The notes: generated by a model from the letters alone, not told the origin. A DNA stretch of 64,000 nucleotides from an uncultured Flavobacteriaceae bacterium (GCA_947494205.1 CANLUH010000018.1:1-64000), one strand, 5' to 3'; positions 24,955 through 34,583 are shown, counted from the stretch's first letter. Numbers and translations: made by a program.

Positions 24955-25815
24955 ATGTACAAACCACTTAAACTTACTCTAATCTTTTTACTACTTAGCG
25001 TTTCTTTTTTCAGTTGTACTGATGATGATGTAATGATTGAAACGGCACTAAGTGCAGATAATTACAGACAAGAGCTCAATGTCTCTTATGGTGCAGATAG
25101 TGATCAAGTGTATGATATTTACTTACCCGAAAACAGGTCTTTAAACACTAAAGTACTAATCCTTGTTCATGGAGGTGGTTGGACATCTGGAGATAAAAAT
25201 GATATGAATAACATAAAAGATGTTATACGTCAAGATTTATCAAATTACGCTATAGTAAACATTAATTATCGCTTAGCAGACGAAAATACACAAGCTTACC
25301 CAACACAGATAGATGATATTACTTCAGTAATAAACCATTTAAAAACCAATAGAACAAATTACATTATTTCAGATAGATATGGATTTATTGGTATTAGCGC
25401 TGGTGCACATTTATCGATGTTATGGAGTTATGCTTTCGATACAGAAAACAATGTAGATATGGTTTGTAGTATTGTAGGTCCTACAAACTTTACAGATCCA
25501 GCTTATTTAGACAACTTAAGCCCAGAAGTTCAAGTTTTACTAGATGCTTTTGGTGCGGATTTAACAACTTCATTTTTAGAAGAAGTAAGCCCATTACACC
25601 AAGCGAGCATTACTGCTCCTCCTTCAATATTATTTTATGGAGGTATGGATCCTTTAGTTCCTACAACACAAGGTATTGCTTTAGATGAAAAATTAACAGC
25701 TTTGGGTGTTACACATGAGTTTACGTTATACGAAAATGAAGGGCATGGATGGATTGGTAATAACCTTTTAGATACTTGGACTAGGTTAAGGTTATTTACT
25801 TTAACTCATTTTTAA
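24955..25815 (+). CDS. Alpha/beta-hydrolase lipoprotein (esterase-like)
   Basis: The 286-residue protein has a lipoprotein signal (SVSFFSCTDDD). The oxyanion-hole motif is LVHGGGW (about residues 70-76) and the nucleophile elbow is GISAGAH (Ser about 146). The acid/His pair is near DPLVP and the C-terminal EGHGW. It belongs to the BD-FAE/hormone-sensitive-lipase-like esterases, such as feruloyl or acetyl esterases, and is likely anchored outside the inner membrane. The substrate is unknown. Its end is one base from the end of the convergent gene. Confidence 0.82.
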   Translation: MYKPLKLTLIFLLLSVSFFSCTDDDVMIETALSADNYRQELNVSYGADSDQVYDIYLPENRSLNTKVLILVHGGGWTSGDKNDMNNIKDVIRQDLSNYAIVNINYRLADENTQAYPTQIDDITSVINHLKTNRTNYIISDRYGFIGISAGAHLSMLWSYAFDTENNVDMVCSIVGPTNFTDPAYLDNLSPEVQVLLDAFGADLTTSFLEEVSPLHQASITAPPSILFYGGMDPLVPTTQGIALDEKLTALGVTHEFTLYENEGHGWIGNNLLDTWTRLRLFTLTHF

Positions 25816-25816
25816 A

Positions 25817-26401
25817 CTAAAAACCTCCTCTTTGTCCTCCCTGTCTTCTACTGCCACTGTTAGGCCTATCTCTGCCATCTGGCCTGGATAGTTTTGGTTC
25901 TAATTTTTCTTTTTGAAATTTTTGATAACTCAACCATTTCTTATTTTGTTCTTCGCTTAATAGCGCTTCTAGAGCTAGGTTTAACTTTTTCTCATGTTTT
26001 CTTATTTCATCCTTAATAGGCTTAATTTTCTCAATAGTCATCTTCCTTGTTTCCATTAAAGCCGCTCTATCTCTATTTTGTATTGCCGATTTCATATTCT
26101 GGTTTACAACAACATCTAAACCTTCTAACAAATCTTTATTTGCATTAGCAATAAATTCAATTTCAGAATTATATGTTGCTAAATGTGCTTCTACGGACAT
26201 AGCCAAAGAATCTTTTTTCTTAAGCTTTAGCTTTTTTAATACTTTTTTTGAATCATACTGAAAAATCCCAGCCACTTTAGCTGCTTCGAATTTAGGTATT
26301 TTCATATTCCCGCGTTGTTGCTGTCCTCCTCCTCGACCTCTTCCTTGTGCAAAACTGAAAGTTAATTGAAATAAAACAAGTAATACTATAACTCTTTTCA
26401 T
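25817..26401 (-). CDS. Periplasmic Spy-like helical protein
   Basis: I set the start at the Met at 26401, which gives a clean signal peptide (FQLTFSFAQG); the open frame extends 8 codons further. The mature part starts with a GRGRGGGQQQRG segment and continues as long charged helices (KKVLKKLKLKKKDSLAMSV, LTEEQ-like LLSEEQNKKWLSYQKFQ). It ends in an Arg/Gly/Pro-rich tail. The overall pattern resembles LTxxQ/Spy-type periplasmic chaperone-like proteins. The function is not established. Confidence 0.6.
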   Translation of the reverse strand: MKRVIVLLVLFQLTFSFAQGRGRGGGQQQRGNMKIPKFEAAKVAGIFQYDSKKVLKKLKLKKKDSLAMSVEAHLATYNSEIEFIANANKDLLEGLDVVVNQNMKSAIQNRDRAALMETRKMTIEKIKPIKDEIRKHEKKLNLALEALLSEEQNKKWLSYQKFQKEKLEPKLSRPDGRDRPNSGSRRQGGQRGGF

Positions 26402-26554
26402 GTAACAAATTTGATTAATTAACACTTAGACTCCAAAACTCTATTAAGGTTTAATCTTAAATTAAACTTAATTATAGTGCATTAGGCAAAAAGTGAAACT
26501 AGATTTTTGTAAATTAAAACTGTAACAAATACACGTTAATGCAGTCTATATAAT

Positions 26555-27508
26555 ATGCTAAAGATAAGAATCTTATTGTTGTGTTGCTTTTGCTTGAACA
26601 TACTTCATGCAATAAATAGTAACCCTATACTATTCTCTAAAGCAGAACGCGTAAATGAGCATACCGTTAGAATTCCCTTTAAACTTGTAGATCACCTCAT
26701 CATTGTTGAAGCCGAGGTGCTTAACCAAAAGGGAAATTTTATTATAGATACCGGCTCTGAAACCCTTATTCTTAATAAAATTCATTTTCCATCTACTTAC
26801 AATAAAAAAAAATCTACTGAAACATCAGGAATTATACAGCAAATAGATCGCCCTGTTGAAAGGCATTTAAAATCAATGTATATAGAAGGGTTTAGCCTTA
26901 AACATAAAAAATCTGATGTTATAAATTTATCGCACATAGAAACTAGTAAAAACTTGAAATTATTAGGTATTATCGGATACAATATTCTGAAAGATTACGA
27001 AGTTTTTGTAGACCTCTACTTAAACCAAATTACACTTACTAAAACAGATAAAAATGGTGAGCCTTTAAACAATAAAGTATATGCCGAAAAAATTACAGAT
27101 AGCATAAACTTTAAACTTAAAAACCATACTATTGTTTTAAATTGCACTATTAATAAACAAAAACTAAAGTTTGGCTTAGATACTGCTGCAGAATTTAACC
27201 AAATAAGCAAACGTACTAGTGCCAAGGCTTTAAAATATTTTATTCCTAAAAAACAACTTAACTTAGTAGGTATTGGAAATAAGAAAATAAAAGTGTTGGC
27301 AGGAAAATTGCATCGTGTAAAACTGAGTGAAACTATTTACTTTGGCCCAATGCTAACAGTATTAACGAACTTAAAACAAATAAACAAAGCCTTTGGAACA
27401 CAATTAGATGGTGTTTTAGGTTATGAGTTTTTCGCTCAAAAAAGAACCATTATTAATTACAAGAAAGAAAAATTATACTTTATAGATTTCCCCATTATAA
27501 AACAATGA
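26555..27508 (+). CDS. Retropepsin-like aspartic protease
   Basis: The 317-residue protein has a signal peptide and two Asp-centred segments: FIIDTGSETLILN (about residues 67-79) and the degenerate FGLDTAAEFNQIS (about 208-220). In the second the DTG triad is DTA, so it may be a pseudo-lobe, with activity depending on dimerisation or only the first lobe. The gene overlaps the next by 4 bases (ATGA), so the two are translated as a pair. The substrate is unknown; export to the periplasm is indicated. Confidence 0.72.
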   Translation: MLKIRILLLCCFCLNILHAINSNPILFSKAERVNEHTVRIPFKLVDHLIIVEAEVLNQKGNFIIDTGSETLILNKIHFPSTYNKKKSTETSGIIQQIDRPVERHLKSMYIEGFSLKHKKSDVINLSHIETSKNLKLLGIIGYNILKDYEVFVDLYLNQITLTKTDKNGEPLNNKVYAEKITDSINFKLKNHTIVLNCTINKQKLKFGLDTAAEFNQISKRTSAKALKYFIPKKQLNLVGIGNKKIKVLAGKLHRVKLSETIYFGPMLTVLTNLKQINKAFGTQLDGVLGYEFFAQKRTIINYKKEKLYFIDFPIIKQ

Positions 27509-28473
27509 CAACATTAACCCGACATATTACTTTTATAATTATTGCACTTTGGAGCATTCAAATTGTTGCGCAAAATAATATGAAAGGCTATAGAATAGAA
27601 GGAGATGATGTTGTTTTTGTATTTAATAAAAGTGATTATAAAAAGGTGTCTCCAGATGGTTATAAATCTAAAAAAAGATTTAATGATTTAACCATAGAAA
27701 ATGTTGTCGTTTCAGGAGAATTCAACAATTGGTCTAAAGACCAATGGAATATGACTAAAATTGATGACGAGACCTACGAATTACGTAAAAAAATTATTCA
27801 TTTTACAGATGAATTTTCATGGGAATTTAAGTTCGTTATTAACAATAAATATTGGGCAGAACCGACAAAAAAAGATCCAAATATAGAAACTGCTGTAAAA
27901 GATGGTTATCATTTAAATGTTTACAACCTTAAATTATTTACTGGCGCTTATCCTGATAAAAATGGTAATGTACGTTTTAGATTAAAAGGCTATGAAAACG
28001 CTAAAAAGGTTGTCGTCTCTGGTAGTTTTAACAGATGGAGCCACGACCTCTTTGAAATGTATAAGATAGACCAAGGCTGGGAACTTATTTTAAAATTAAA
28101 GCCAGATGAATACCAGTACCGTTTTATTGTAGACGGTCACTGGATGGAAGATCCAACAAACCCAGATAAAGTGGTTAATGAGTTTGGAGAGTACAACTCC
28201 CACATAGATGTTAAAAAACGAGTAGAGTTTAAGCTAGACAATTTTAATAACGCTAAACAGGTTATCCTAACAGGTTCATTTAATAACTGGAACGAAAAGG
28301 AATACCAAATGCAACAGACAGAACAAGGCAAATGGATATTTAGCCTACCGCTCTCTGGTGGTAAATACCACTATAAGTTTATTGTAGATGGTAAATGGAT
28401 TGAGGACCCTATAAACAAAGTAAAAGAATACGACGACAAAGGCAACATTAATTCCGTATGTATGGTAAAGTAA
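27505..28473 (+). CDS. Secreted protein with three glycogen-binding-type E-set domains
   Basis: The 322-residue protein has a signal peptide and then three AMPK-beta/CBM48-like modules. Each has the pattern VxxSGxFNxW, a polar middle, and a Y-x-F-x-V-D-G-x-W-x-DP end. They lie at about residues 70-135 (VVSGEFNNWS), 160-230 (VVSGSFNRWS) and 240-318 (ILTGSFNNWN, FIVDGKWIEDP). These folds bind glucans or mediate protein contacts. There is no catalytic domain. It is co-translated with the aspartic protease gene through an ATGA overlap, so the two may form a protease/binding pair, which is inference. Confidence 0.78.
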   Translation: MTTLTRHITFIIIALWSIQIVAQNNMKGYRIEGDDVVFVFNKSDYKKVSPDGYKSKKRFNDLTIENVVVSGEFNNWSKDQWNMTKIDDETYELRKKIIHFTDEFSWEFKFVINNKYWAEPTKKDPNIETAVKDGYHLNVYNLKLFTGAYPDKNGNVRFRLKGYENAKKVVVSGSFNRWSHDLFEMYKIDQGWELILKLKPDEYQYRFIVDGHWMEDPTNPDKVVNEFGEYNSHIDVKKRVEFKLDNFNNAKQVILTGSFNNWNEKEYQMQQTEQGKWIFSLPLSGGKYHYKFIVDGKWIEDPINKVKEYDDKGNINSVCMVK

Positions 28474-28514
28474 CTACTGTCTACTGTCTACTATCTACTG
28501 TCTACTGTCTACTG
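28474..28514. repeat. Heptanucleotide tandem repeat
   Basis: Nearly six copies of CTACTGT (one reads CTACTAT) fill the space between the convergent E-set gene and uvrD. It looks like a variable-number tandem repeat. It starts directly after the stop codon and could shift length by slippage. Confidence 0.75.
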
Positions 28515-28518
28515 AAAC

Positions 28519-30864
28519 CTACCCTACAACTTGTAACTTAGCAAAACGTAATAAAAGTTTCTTCACTCCTCCAAACTGAAAATCTATTTCAGCTTTTTTA
28601 TCGGCACCTTTACCTTCAATTTTTAATACTTCTCCTTTACCAAACTTCAAGTGTTTAACAATATTACCAACTACTAATTCCCCATCAAATAAATTAGCGC
28701 CTGCAGGTGGTTTTACATCCGAGGCTTTTTTCATTTTCTTAGGTGCGCTTATCTCAAAATTAGGCGTTTTTTTAGGGGCTAGTTTTGTCACTTTCTTCTG
28801 GAATTTTGGTTGTACTGGTTTTTTAAATCTAATTTTACTTGGAGGTGTATCTCCAAAAATATCGGCAGATAACATTGGGTTAATACGACGCTCTTCTATT
28901 GGTGTTTTAACATCTAGATATTGATCATCTATTTCTTCTATAAATCGACTAGGTTCAGAATCTACTAACTTCCCCCAACGATATCTAGACAAGGCATAAG
29001 TTAAATACGCCTGTTTTTCTGCTCTTGTCAAAGCTACATAAAATAAACGACGTTCTTCTTCTAATTCTGTACGAGTATTCATACTCATAGCACTTGGAAA
29101 TAAGTCTTCTTCTAAACCTACAATAAATACATGATTAAACTCTAATCCTTTTGCTAAGTGAATAGTCATTAAAGCAACATGATCTGTATCGCCTTTATCC
29201 GAATCTAAATCGGTAGACAAGGCAACATCTTCTAAAAACTCTGCTAAAGAATCGGAAGCATCTGCTAATTCGATCTGTCCTTCAACAAAATCTTTAATAC
29301 CATTTAATAGCTCTTCTACGTTTTCTAAACGTGTTACACCTTCTGGAGTACCGTCTTTATTAAACTCACGCATTAAACCACTGGTTTTGGTAACGTGTTC
29401 TGCTAAATCGAATGCATTAGCGGTTTCATTCATAACCTGATAACTTTTAATTAAAGTTACAAAGTCACGCAATTTCGTTTTTGTGCCGCTATTAATTTTA
29501 ATCTCTACATTGTCTATATTTTCTAATAATTGAAAAATAGTTTTTCCGTAGCCATTAGCTGAAACAATTAACTTATCTATAGTCGTCTGTCCTATTCCTC
29601 TTGCCGGATAGTTTATTACTCGCTTTAATGCTTCTTCGTCGGCTGGGTTTAAAATCAATCTTAAATACGCTGTAACGTCTTTAATTTCTTTACGCTGATA
29701 AAAGGATAATCCGCCGTAAATACGATATGGAATTTCACGTTTACGTAAGGCGTCTTCCATTGCACGAGACTGTGCATTGGTACGATATAATATGGCAAAG
29801 TCGCTGTTAAGCAACTGGTTATTCATTTTAGTTTCAAAAATAGTACTTGCGACGTAGCGTCCTTCATCTCCATCAGTTAACGAGCGGTGTACAGTAACCT
29901 TCTCACCTTCTTCATTAGCTGTCCAAACCACTTTATCTAATTTTGTTTGGTTATGGTCTATTACAGAATTTGCAGCATTAACTATATTTTTTGTTGAACG
30001 GTAATTTTGTTCTAACCTAAACATTTTTACGCCGTCGTAATCCTTTTGAAAGTTTAGTATATTGTTAATATTCGCACCACGGAATGCATAAATACTTTGC
30101 GCATCGTCCCCAACCACACATATATTCTGAAAACGATCGGCTAAAGCTCTTACTATTAAGTATTGAGAATGGTTAGTATCTTGATACTCATCTACCATAA
30201 TATACCTAAACCTATTTTGATATTGTGCTAAAACCTGAGGAAAACGGGTTAATAACTCATTGGTTCTTAATAGTAAATCATCAAAATCCATAGCGCCTGC
30301 TTTAAAGCAACGGTCTACATATTCCTTATAAATATCTCCCATTCTTGGTCGGCGAGCCATAGCATCTGCCTCCATTAATTCAGGGTTTTTAAAATACGCT
30401 TTTACAGTAATTAAGCTGTTTTTGTAAGATGAAATTCTACTATAAACTTGCTTCGTTTTGTAAACATCTTTGTCTAAGCCCATTTCTTTAATAATAGAGC
30501 CCATTAAACGTTGAGAATCTTGTGTATCGTATATAGTAAAATTACTAGGAAACCCTAAATGATGCCCTTCGAAACGTAAAATTTTAGCAAATACAGAGTG
30601 AAAGGTTCCCATCCATAAATTCTTAGCTTCACTATTACCAACAATTTGTGCAATACGCTCTTTCATTTCGCGAGCAGCCTTATTCGTAAAGGTTAATGCT
30701 AATATATTAAAAGCATCTACGCCCTGACTCATTAAATAAGCAATACGATAGGTAAGCACACGTGTTTTACCCGATCCAGCACCTGCAATAATAATCATAG
30801 GACCATCTTTCTGAACTGTAGGTTCGTATTGTGCTTCGTTTAATTGACTTAAATACTTTTCCAA
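28519..30864 (-). CDS. uvrD: UvrD/PcrA superfamily 1 DNA helicase
   Basis: The 781-residue protein has the full set of SF1A motifs: AGAGSGKTRVLTYRI (Walker A, about residues 27-41), ILALTFTNKAAREMKER (Ia), DEYQDTN (II), VGDDAQSIYAFRGA (III), LEQNYRST (IV), THLAKGLEF-like MTIHLAKGLEFNHVF (V) and VALTRAEK (VI). The last 120 residues hold a lysine-rich tail and a Tudor-like end (VGNIVKHLKFGKGEVLKIEG). It unwinds DNA in nucleotide excision and mismatch repair and removes stalled RNA polymerase and RecA. Confidence 0.95.
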   Translation of the reverse strand: MEKYLSQLNEAQYEPTVQKDGPMIIIAGAGSGKTRVLTYRIAYLMSQGVDAFNILALTFTNKAAREMKERIAQIVGNSEAKNLWMGTFHSVFAKILRFEGHHLGFPSNFTIYDTQDSQRLMGSIIKEMGLDKDVYKTKQVYSRISSYKNSLITVKAYFKNPELMEADAMARRPRMGDIYKEYVDRCFKAGAMDFDDLLLRTNELLTRFPQVLAQYQNRFRYIMVDEYQDTNHSQYLIVRALADRFQNICVVGDDAQSIYAFRGANINNILNFQKDYDGVKMFRLEQNYRSTKNIVNAANSVIDHNQTKLDKVVWTANEEGEKVTVHRSLTDGDEGRYVASTIFETKMNNQLLNSDFAILYRTNAQSRAMEDALRKREIPYRIYGGLSFYQRKEIKDVTAYLRLILNPADEEALKRVINYPARGIGQTTIDKLIVSANGYGKTIFQLLENIDNVEIKINSGTKTKLRDFVTLIKSYQVMNETANAFDLAEHVTKTSGLMREFNKDGTPEGVTRLENVEELLNGIKDFVEGQIELADASDSLAEFLEDVALSTDLDSDKGDTDHVALMTIHLAKGLEFNHVFIVGLEEDLFPSAMSMNTRTELEEERRLFYVALTRAEKQAYLTYALSRYRWGKLVDSEPSRFIEEIDDQYLDVKTPIEERRINPMLSADIFGDTPPSKIRFKKPVQPKFQKKVTKLAPKKTPNFEISAPKKMKKASDVKPPAGANLFDGELVVGNIVKHLKFGKGEVLKIEGKGADKKAEIDFQFGGVKKLLLRFAKLQVVG

Positions 30865-31038
30865 AGTGTTTTAATTTTTATAAGCTGTAAAAATAAGTAT
30901 TGTCTCTCGTTATCCCCTTCTGTTTTATTAATAATTATAAACAATTAAGAGATTTATTTTGGTTTTTGAAATTCAGGTATAAACACCTATAACCATTTTT
31001 ATATCTTATTCTATTTTTGAAAAAACTAACAATACATC

Positions 31039-31554
31039 ATGGGAAAGCCAAAAACGATATTAATTTTAAGACACGCCGAAAAACCAAAAACTAAAAGTGA
31101 TGAATACCTTTCCATTAGAGGTCATGAAAGAGCTGCTGCTCTAGCGTATTACATGCCTGATGCTTTTGGACATATAGACCATATTTTTGCAGCAGGAATA
31201 GGTAAACACAGTCATAGTCACAGACCTGTAGACACCGTAACCCCTCTTGCAGATATTTTAGGTAAAAAAGTACATCAGAAATACTTAAAAGAAGATTACA
31301 AAAAGATGATTGAGGATATTTTTTCTAAACCAGAAAAATATACCAATGAACAAATAGTAGTCTGTTGGCAACATACAGATATCGAATCTATAGCTAATAG
31401 CTTTGGCGCAACTAATGTACCTACTACACCATGGCCAAAATCTTGTTTCGATTTGGTTTGGAAACTTACTTTACAAACAGATGGGAGCTATAATCTAGAT
31501 CAAATACCACAACTTCTATTATATCAAGATAGCAATACTATTATTTTACCTTAA
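31039..31554 (+). CDS. Histidine phosphatase-like protein
   Basis: The 171-residue protein begins ILILRHAEKPK, the RHxE/G signature of the histidine phosphatase (phosphoglycerate mutase-like) fold. The second catalytic His may be in CWQHTDIESI near residue 115. It is shorter than typical enzymes and has few other landmarks, so catalysis is not certain. A TATTTTTG box at 31012-31019 is a candidate -7 element. The gene is followed after 12 bases by a dual-specificity-phosphatase-like gene, so two phosphatases are probably made together. Confidence 0.65.
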   Translation: MGKPKTILILRHAEKPKTKSDEYLSIRGHERAAALAYYMPDAFGHIDHIFAAGIGKHSHSHRPVDTVTPLADILGKKVHQKYLKEDYKKMIEDIFSKPEKYTNEQIVVCWQHTDIESIANSFGATNVPTTPWPKSCFDLVWKLTLQTDGSYNLDQIPQLLLYQDSNTIILP

Positions 31555-31566
31555 AAACTAGAACTT

Positions 31567-32286
31567 ATGTCTGACTCATTTTGTGAAAAATTACAACACA
31601 TTACAACAAAAAAGCAATTATGTCCTACTCCACCAACTGTATGGAAATTCCCGCCATGCTTTAGGGAGGAAAACATTATGAATGCTATTTTTAAAATACC
31701 AAAAACGCATTTACCCAAGGGTTTAAATGAACAATTCATTTTTGTAGGTATTGGGCATGGATTAACGCCAGAAATGATGAAGACTAACAATATAGCTGGT
31801 GTTCTAAACGTAGCCTATGATGTTTATGACCCAGAAGATTTAATGGTAAAAGACAACTCCAAATCCCCAATCACTTTAGCTCCTAATGAAGCCTATTTTT
31901 TAACGCAGTTGCAAAAAGTAGGGCTTATAGACAGTGATGAAAATGACATAATGACTCTAATAAGTGCTGTTTATGCATTAGATGCACTTTTAAATTTCCC
32001 TTCAGCTGAAGAATTAAAGAAAAACAATATGGTTAATTTTTTTGCCCAAGGTAATGTTTTTGTACACTGCTATAGTGGAGGTAGCCGATCTGTTACTGTT
32101 ACTGCATTATACATATACTATAAATTCTTTGTAGGTAAAAGCACATTTCAAGACGTATACACTCAGGTTATTTATCAACGCATTGAAGAAGCATCTAATC
32201 ATCATCCAACATTAGGGATATGTAACACTGCCTACGATATTATAAATACTTTTTCGGAACTGTTCCCTAAGCCTATTTACAGATAA
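31567..32286 (+). CDS. Dual-specificity-phosphatase-like protein
   Basis: The 239-residue protein contains the Cys-based phosphatase loop VHCYSGGSRS (HCx5RS, catalytic Cys about residue 167). The conserved general-acid Asp is not obvious, so the call is on the loop and flanking helix (VTVTALYIYYKF). An alternative start at the ATG at 31678 follows an AGGGAGG stretch, a good Shine-Dalgarno-like site, and would remove 37 residues containing three cysteines. The upstream ATG lies only 12 bases after the histidine-phosphatase stop. The substrate is unknown (protein, phosphoinositide or nucleotide). Confidence 0.6.
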   Translation: MSDSFCEKLQHITTKKQLCPTPPTVWKFPPCFREENIMNAIFKIPKTHLPKGLNEQFIFVGIGHGLTPEMMKTNNIAGVLNVAYDVYDPEDLMVKDNSKSPITLAPNEAYFLTQLQKVGLIDSDENDIMTLISAVYALDALLNFPSAEELKKNNMVNFFAQGNVFVHCYSGGSRSVTVTALYIYYKFFVGKSTFQDVYTQVIYQRIEEASNHHPTLGICNTAYDIINTFSELFPKPIYR

Positions 32287-32395
32287 TATTTCATCATCAA
32301 TTATTGATTTAACATTAAACTCGTTTTAAAAAAGATTATTTAGTTTTTATAAAAGTAAAGAGAATGTTTATTTTTGAACAAACCTTTCTAAATTT

Positions 32396-33961
32396 ATGGA
32401 TACTATTCTTACTTTTTTATCAAACATACCTTGGTGGCTATGGATTATCATTGTTTTAGCTATAATAGCTATTCGCGATATCTTTCAGAAAAAACATACC
32501 ATAAGTCATAACTTTCCTATTGTAGGACATATTCGCTATATGTTTGAAAGTATTGGACCAGAAATTCGCCAATACTTTGTAGCAAACAATAGAGAAGAAT
32601 TACCTTTTAACCGTATAGAACGTGGTTGGATTTATGCTTCTGCAAAAAAAGAGAACAACTACGAAGGTTTTGGTACTGATCGTGATATTTATGCGCATCA
32701 ACATATATTTATTAATAATGCCATGATGCCTTATCAAGTTGAGGATAATCATCCCAACACTATAGACAAAAGCTTTATACCATGTGCAAAAGTCATGGGA
32801 GAATTTAATAAACGTAAACGTCCCTATAGACCAGCTTCTATTATTAATGTCTCTGCTATGAGTTTTGGATCGCTATCTGCAAGAGCAATCGACTCATTAA
32901 ACAAAGGGGTACACATGGCAGGCGCATACCATAATACAGGAGAAGGTGGTTTATCACCATACCACAGTAATGGTGGTGATGTTGTGTTTCATTTTGGTAC
33001 AGGTTATTTCGGAGTTCGTGCAGAAGATGGTGGGTTTTCTATGGAGAAAATGATACAATTAGTTGAAAACAATCCGTTTATTCGAGCTATAGAAGTTAAA
33101 TTATCTCAAGGTGCAAAGCCAGGAAAAGGAGGTGTATTACCAGGTTCTAAAATCACTCCTGAAATTGCAAAAATTAGAGGTGTAGAAATTGGTAAAGATG
33201 TATTGTCTCCTCCAAACCATAAAGCATTTTCTAACGTTCCCGAATTAGTAGACTTTGTAGAACGTATTGCTGAAGCCACAGGATTACCTGTTGGTATAAA
33301 AGCAGCCATAGGTAAATTAGACCAATGGAAAGAGCTAGCTGACATTATGTTAAAAACAGGCAAAGGCCCAGATTTTATTACCGTAGATGGTGGAGAAGGC
33401 GGAACTGGCGCAGCACCTCCAAGTTTTGCAGATCACGTTTCTTTACCTTGGGTTTATGGTTTTAGTGACATTTATCGTTTATTTCAATCTAAAGGTTTAA
33501 ACGAACGTATTGTATTTGTTGGTAGTGGAAAATTAGGGTTTCCTGCTAAAGCTGCTATGGCATTTGCCATGGGTGTAGATTGTATTAATGTTGCTCGTGA
33601 AGCCATGATGAGTATTGGTTGTATACAAGCGCAAATATGCCATACTAATCGCTGTCCTGCTGGAGTAGCGACACAAAGCAAATGGTTACAACGTGGTATT
33701 GACCCAACTTTAAAATCTGTACGTTTAGCACAATACTTCAAAACCTTTAGAAAAGAATTTATTGAGATTACACATGCAGCAGGATACGAACATCCATGTG
33801 AATTTAAAATGAGTGATATTGAATTAAATATTGATTCTAATAAATTATCTACGGAGTTAAATAAAACGTATTTATATGAAAAAACAGTAGTACCATTCAA
33901 TGGTATGCAATCTTTAAAATCTTGTGAGCATTTAGGAGGCACTAAAGACATGAAAGTATAA
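32396..33961 (+). CDS. FMN-binding glutamate-synthase-like oxidoreductase
   Basis: The 521-residue protein has an N-terminal membrane helix (about residues 8-26, PWWLWIIIVLAIIAIRDI). A large glutamate synthase FMN-binding domain follows with NVSAMSFGSLSARAI, GEGGLSPYH, LSQGAKPGKGGVLPG, GGEGGTGAAPPSF and CHTNRCPAGVATQ. The glutaminase and the 3Fe-4S/NADPH-binding parts of classical GltB are absent. Such stand-alone, membrane-tethered members exist in many bacteria; their substrate is not established. They could make glutamate from 2-oxoglutarate with a separate ammonia or glutaminase source, but this is not shown. Confidence 0.85.
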   Translation: MDTILTFLSNIPWWLWIIIVLAIIAIRDIFQKKHTISHNFPIVGHIRYMFESIGPEIRQYFVANNREELPFNRIERGWIYASAKKENNYEGFGTDRDIYAHQHIFINNAMMPYQVEDNHPNTIDKSFIPCAKVMGEFNKRKRPYRPASIINVSAMSFGSLSARAIDSLNKGVHMAGAYHNTGEGGLSPYHSNGGDVVFHFGTGYFGVRAEDGGFSMEKMIQLVENNPFIRAIEVKLSQGAKPGKGGVLPGSKITPEIAKIRGVEIGKDVLSPPNHKAFSNVPELVDFVERIAEATGLPVGIKAAIGKLDQWKELADIMLKTGKGPDFITVDGGEGGTGAAPPSFADHVSLPWVYGFSDIYRLFQSKGLNERIVFVGSGKLGFPAKAAMAFAMGVDCINVAREAMMSIGCIQAQICHTNRCPAGVATQSKWLQRGIDPTLKSVRLAQYFKTFRKEFIEITHAAGYEHPCEFKMSDIELNIDSNKLSTELNKTYLYEKTVVPFNGMQSLKSCEHLGGTKDMKV

Positions 33962-34008
33962 ATATAAAGCCACTTTAAACATATAATTTTTCAAAAAAAC
34001 AGGTTTGC

Positions 34009-34039
34009 TTGTACAATAAAAGAAAACAAGTTATGTTTG
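34009..34039 (+). promoter_or_regulatory. Candidate sigma-A promoter for the gene at 34060
   Basis: TTG at 34009-34011 and TATGTTTG at 34032-34039 are separated by 20 bases, matching the Bacteroidota -33/-7 pattern (TTG...TANNTTTG). The start codon lies 20 bases after the -7 box. Confidence 0.4.
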
Positions 34040-34059
34040 TTATCTAAACTTACTTATAC

Positions 34060-34581
34060 ATGAATGCTGAAAGAATTATAGATCTTTTATTAAATATTGT
34101 ACCTGCTCTTATTGTTGGTCTTGTCGCTTATTACTTTTTTAAAGAGCATATTAATAATGAAGACCGTAGAAGAAACTTTTTACTACGAAAAGATTTAGAA
34201 GTTACTGCCTTACCAACTCGTTTACAAGCATACGAGCGTATGACTTTGTTTTTAGAGCGCATAACACCTAGTAAACTATTAATTAGAGTAGCTCCAATAT
34301 CATCAGATAAAGATCAATATGAATCGTTACTTATAAAAAGTATAGAACAGGAATTTGAACATAATTTATCGCAACAAATTTATATTACAGATAAATGTTG
34401 GAATATTATAAATGCTTCTAAAAATGCAACTATTCAGTTGATTAGAAAAGCAAGTATGTTAGAAAAAACAGATACTGCTAATAAATTAAGAGAAGTTCTT
34501 TTAACAGAAATGATGGAAAAACAAGCGCCTAGTGATGCTGCCCTTTCATATATAAAACAAGAAGTTAGCGAAATTTGCTAA
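34060..34581 (+). CDS. Conserved membrane-anchored protein, unknown
   Basis: The 173-residue protein has one N-terminal membrane helix (about residues 9-27, LLNIVPALIVGLVAYYFF). A soluble domain follows with the well-conserved segment ALPTRLQAYERMTLFLERITP and a helical C-terminus. I recall this as a flavobacterial family of unknown function (DUF7935-like), but cannot check. It ends 2 bases before the end of the convergent patatin gene. Confidence 0.6.
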   Translation: MNAERIIDLLLNIVPALIVGLVAYYFFKEHINNEDRRRNFLLRKDLEVTALPTRLQAYERMTLFLERITPSKLLIRVAPISSDKDQYESLLIKSIEQEFEHNLSQQIYITDKCWNIINASKNATIQLIRKASMLEKTDTANKLREVLLTEMMEKQAPSDAALSYIKQEVSEIC

Positions 34582-34583
34582 AA

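Noticed and set aside
33106-33951. Minus-strand open frames inside the glutamate-synthase-like gene
   Set aside because: They are shadows of a well-conserved plus-strand gene, with no signal of their own.
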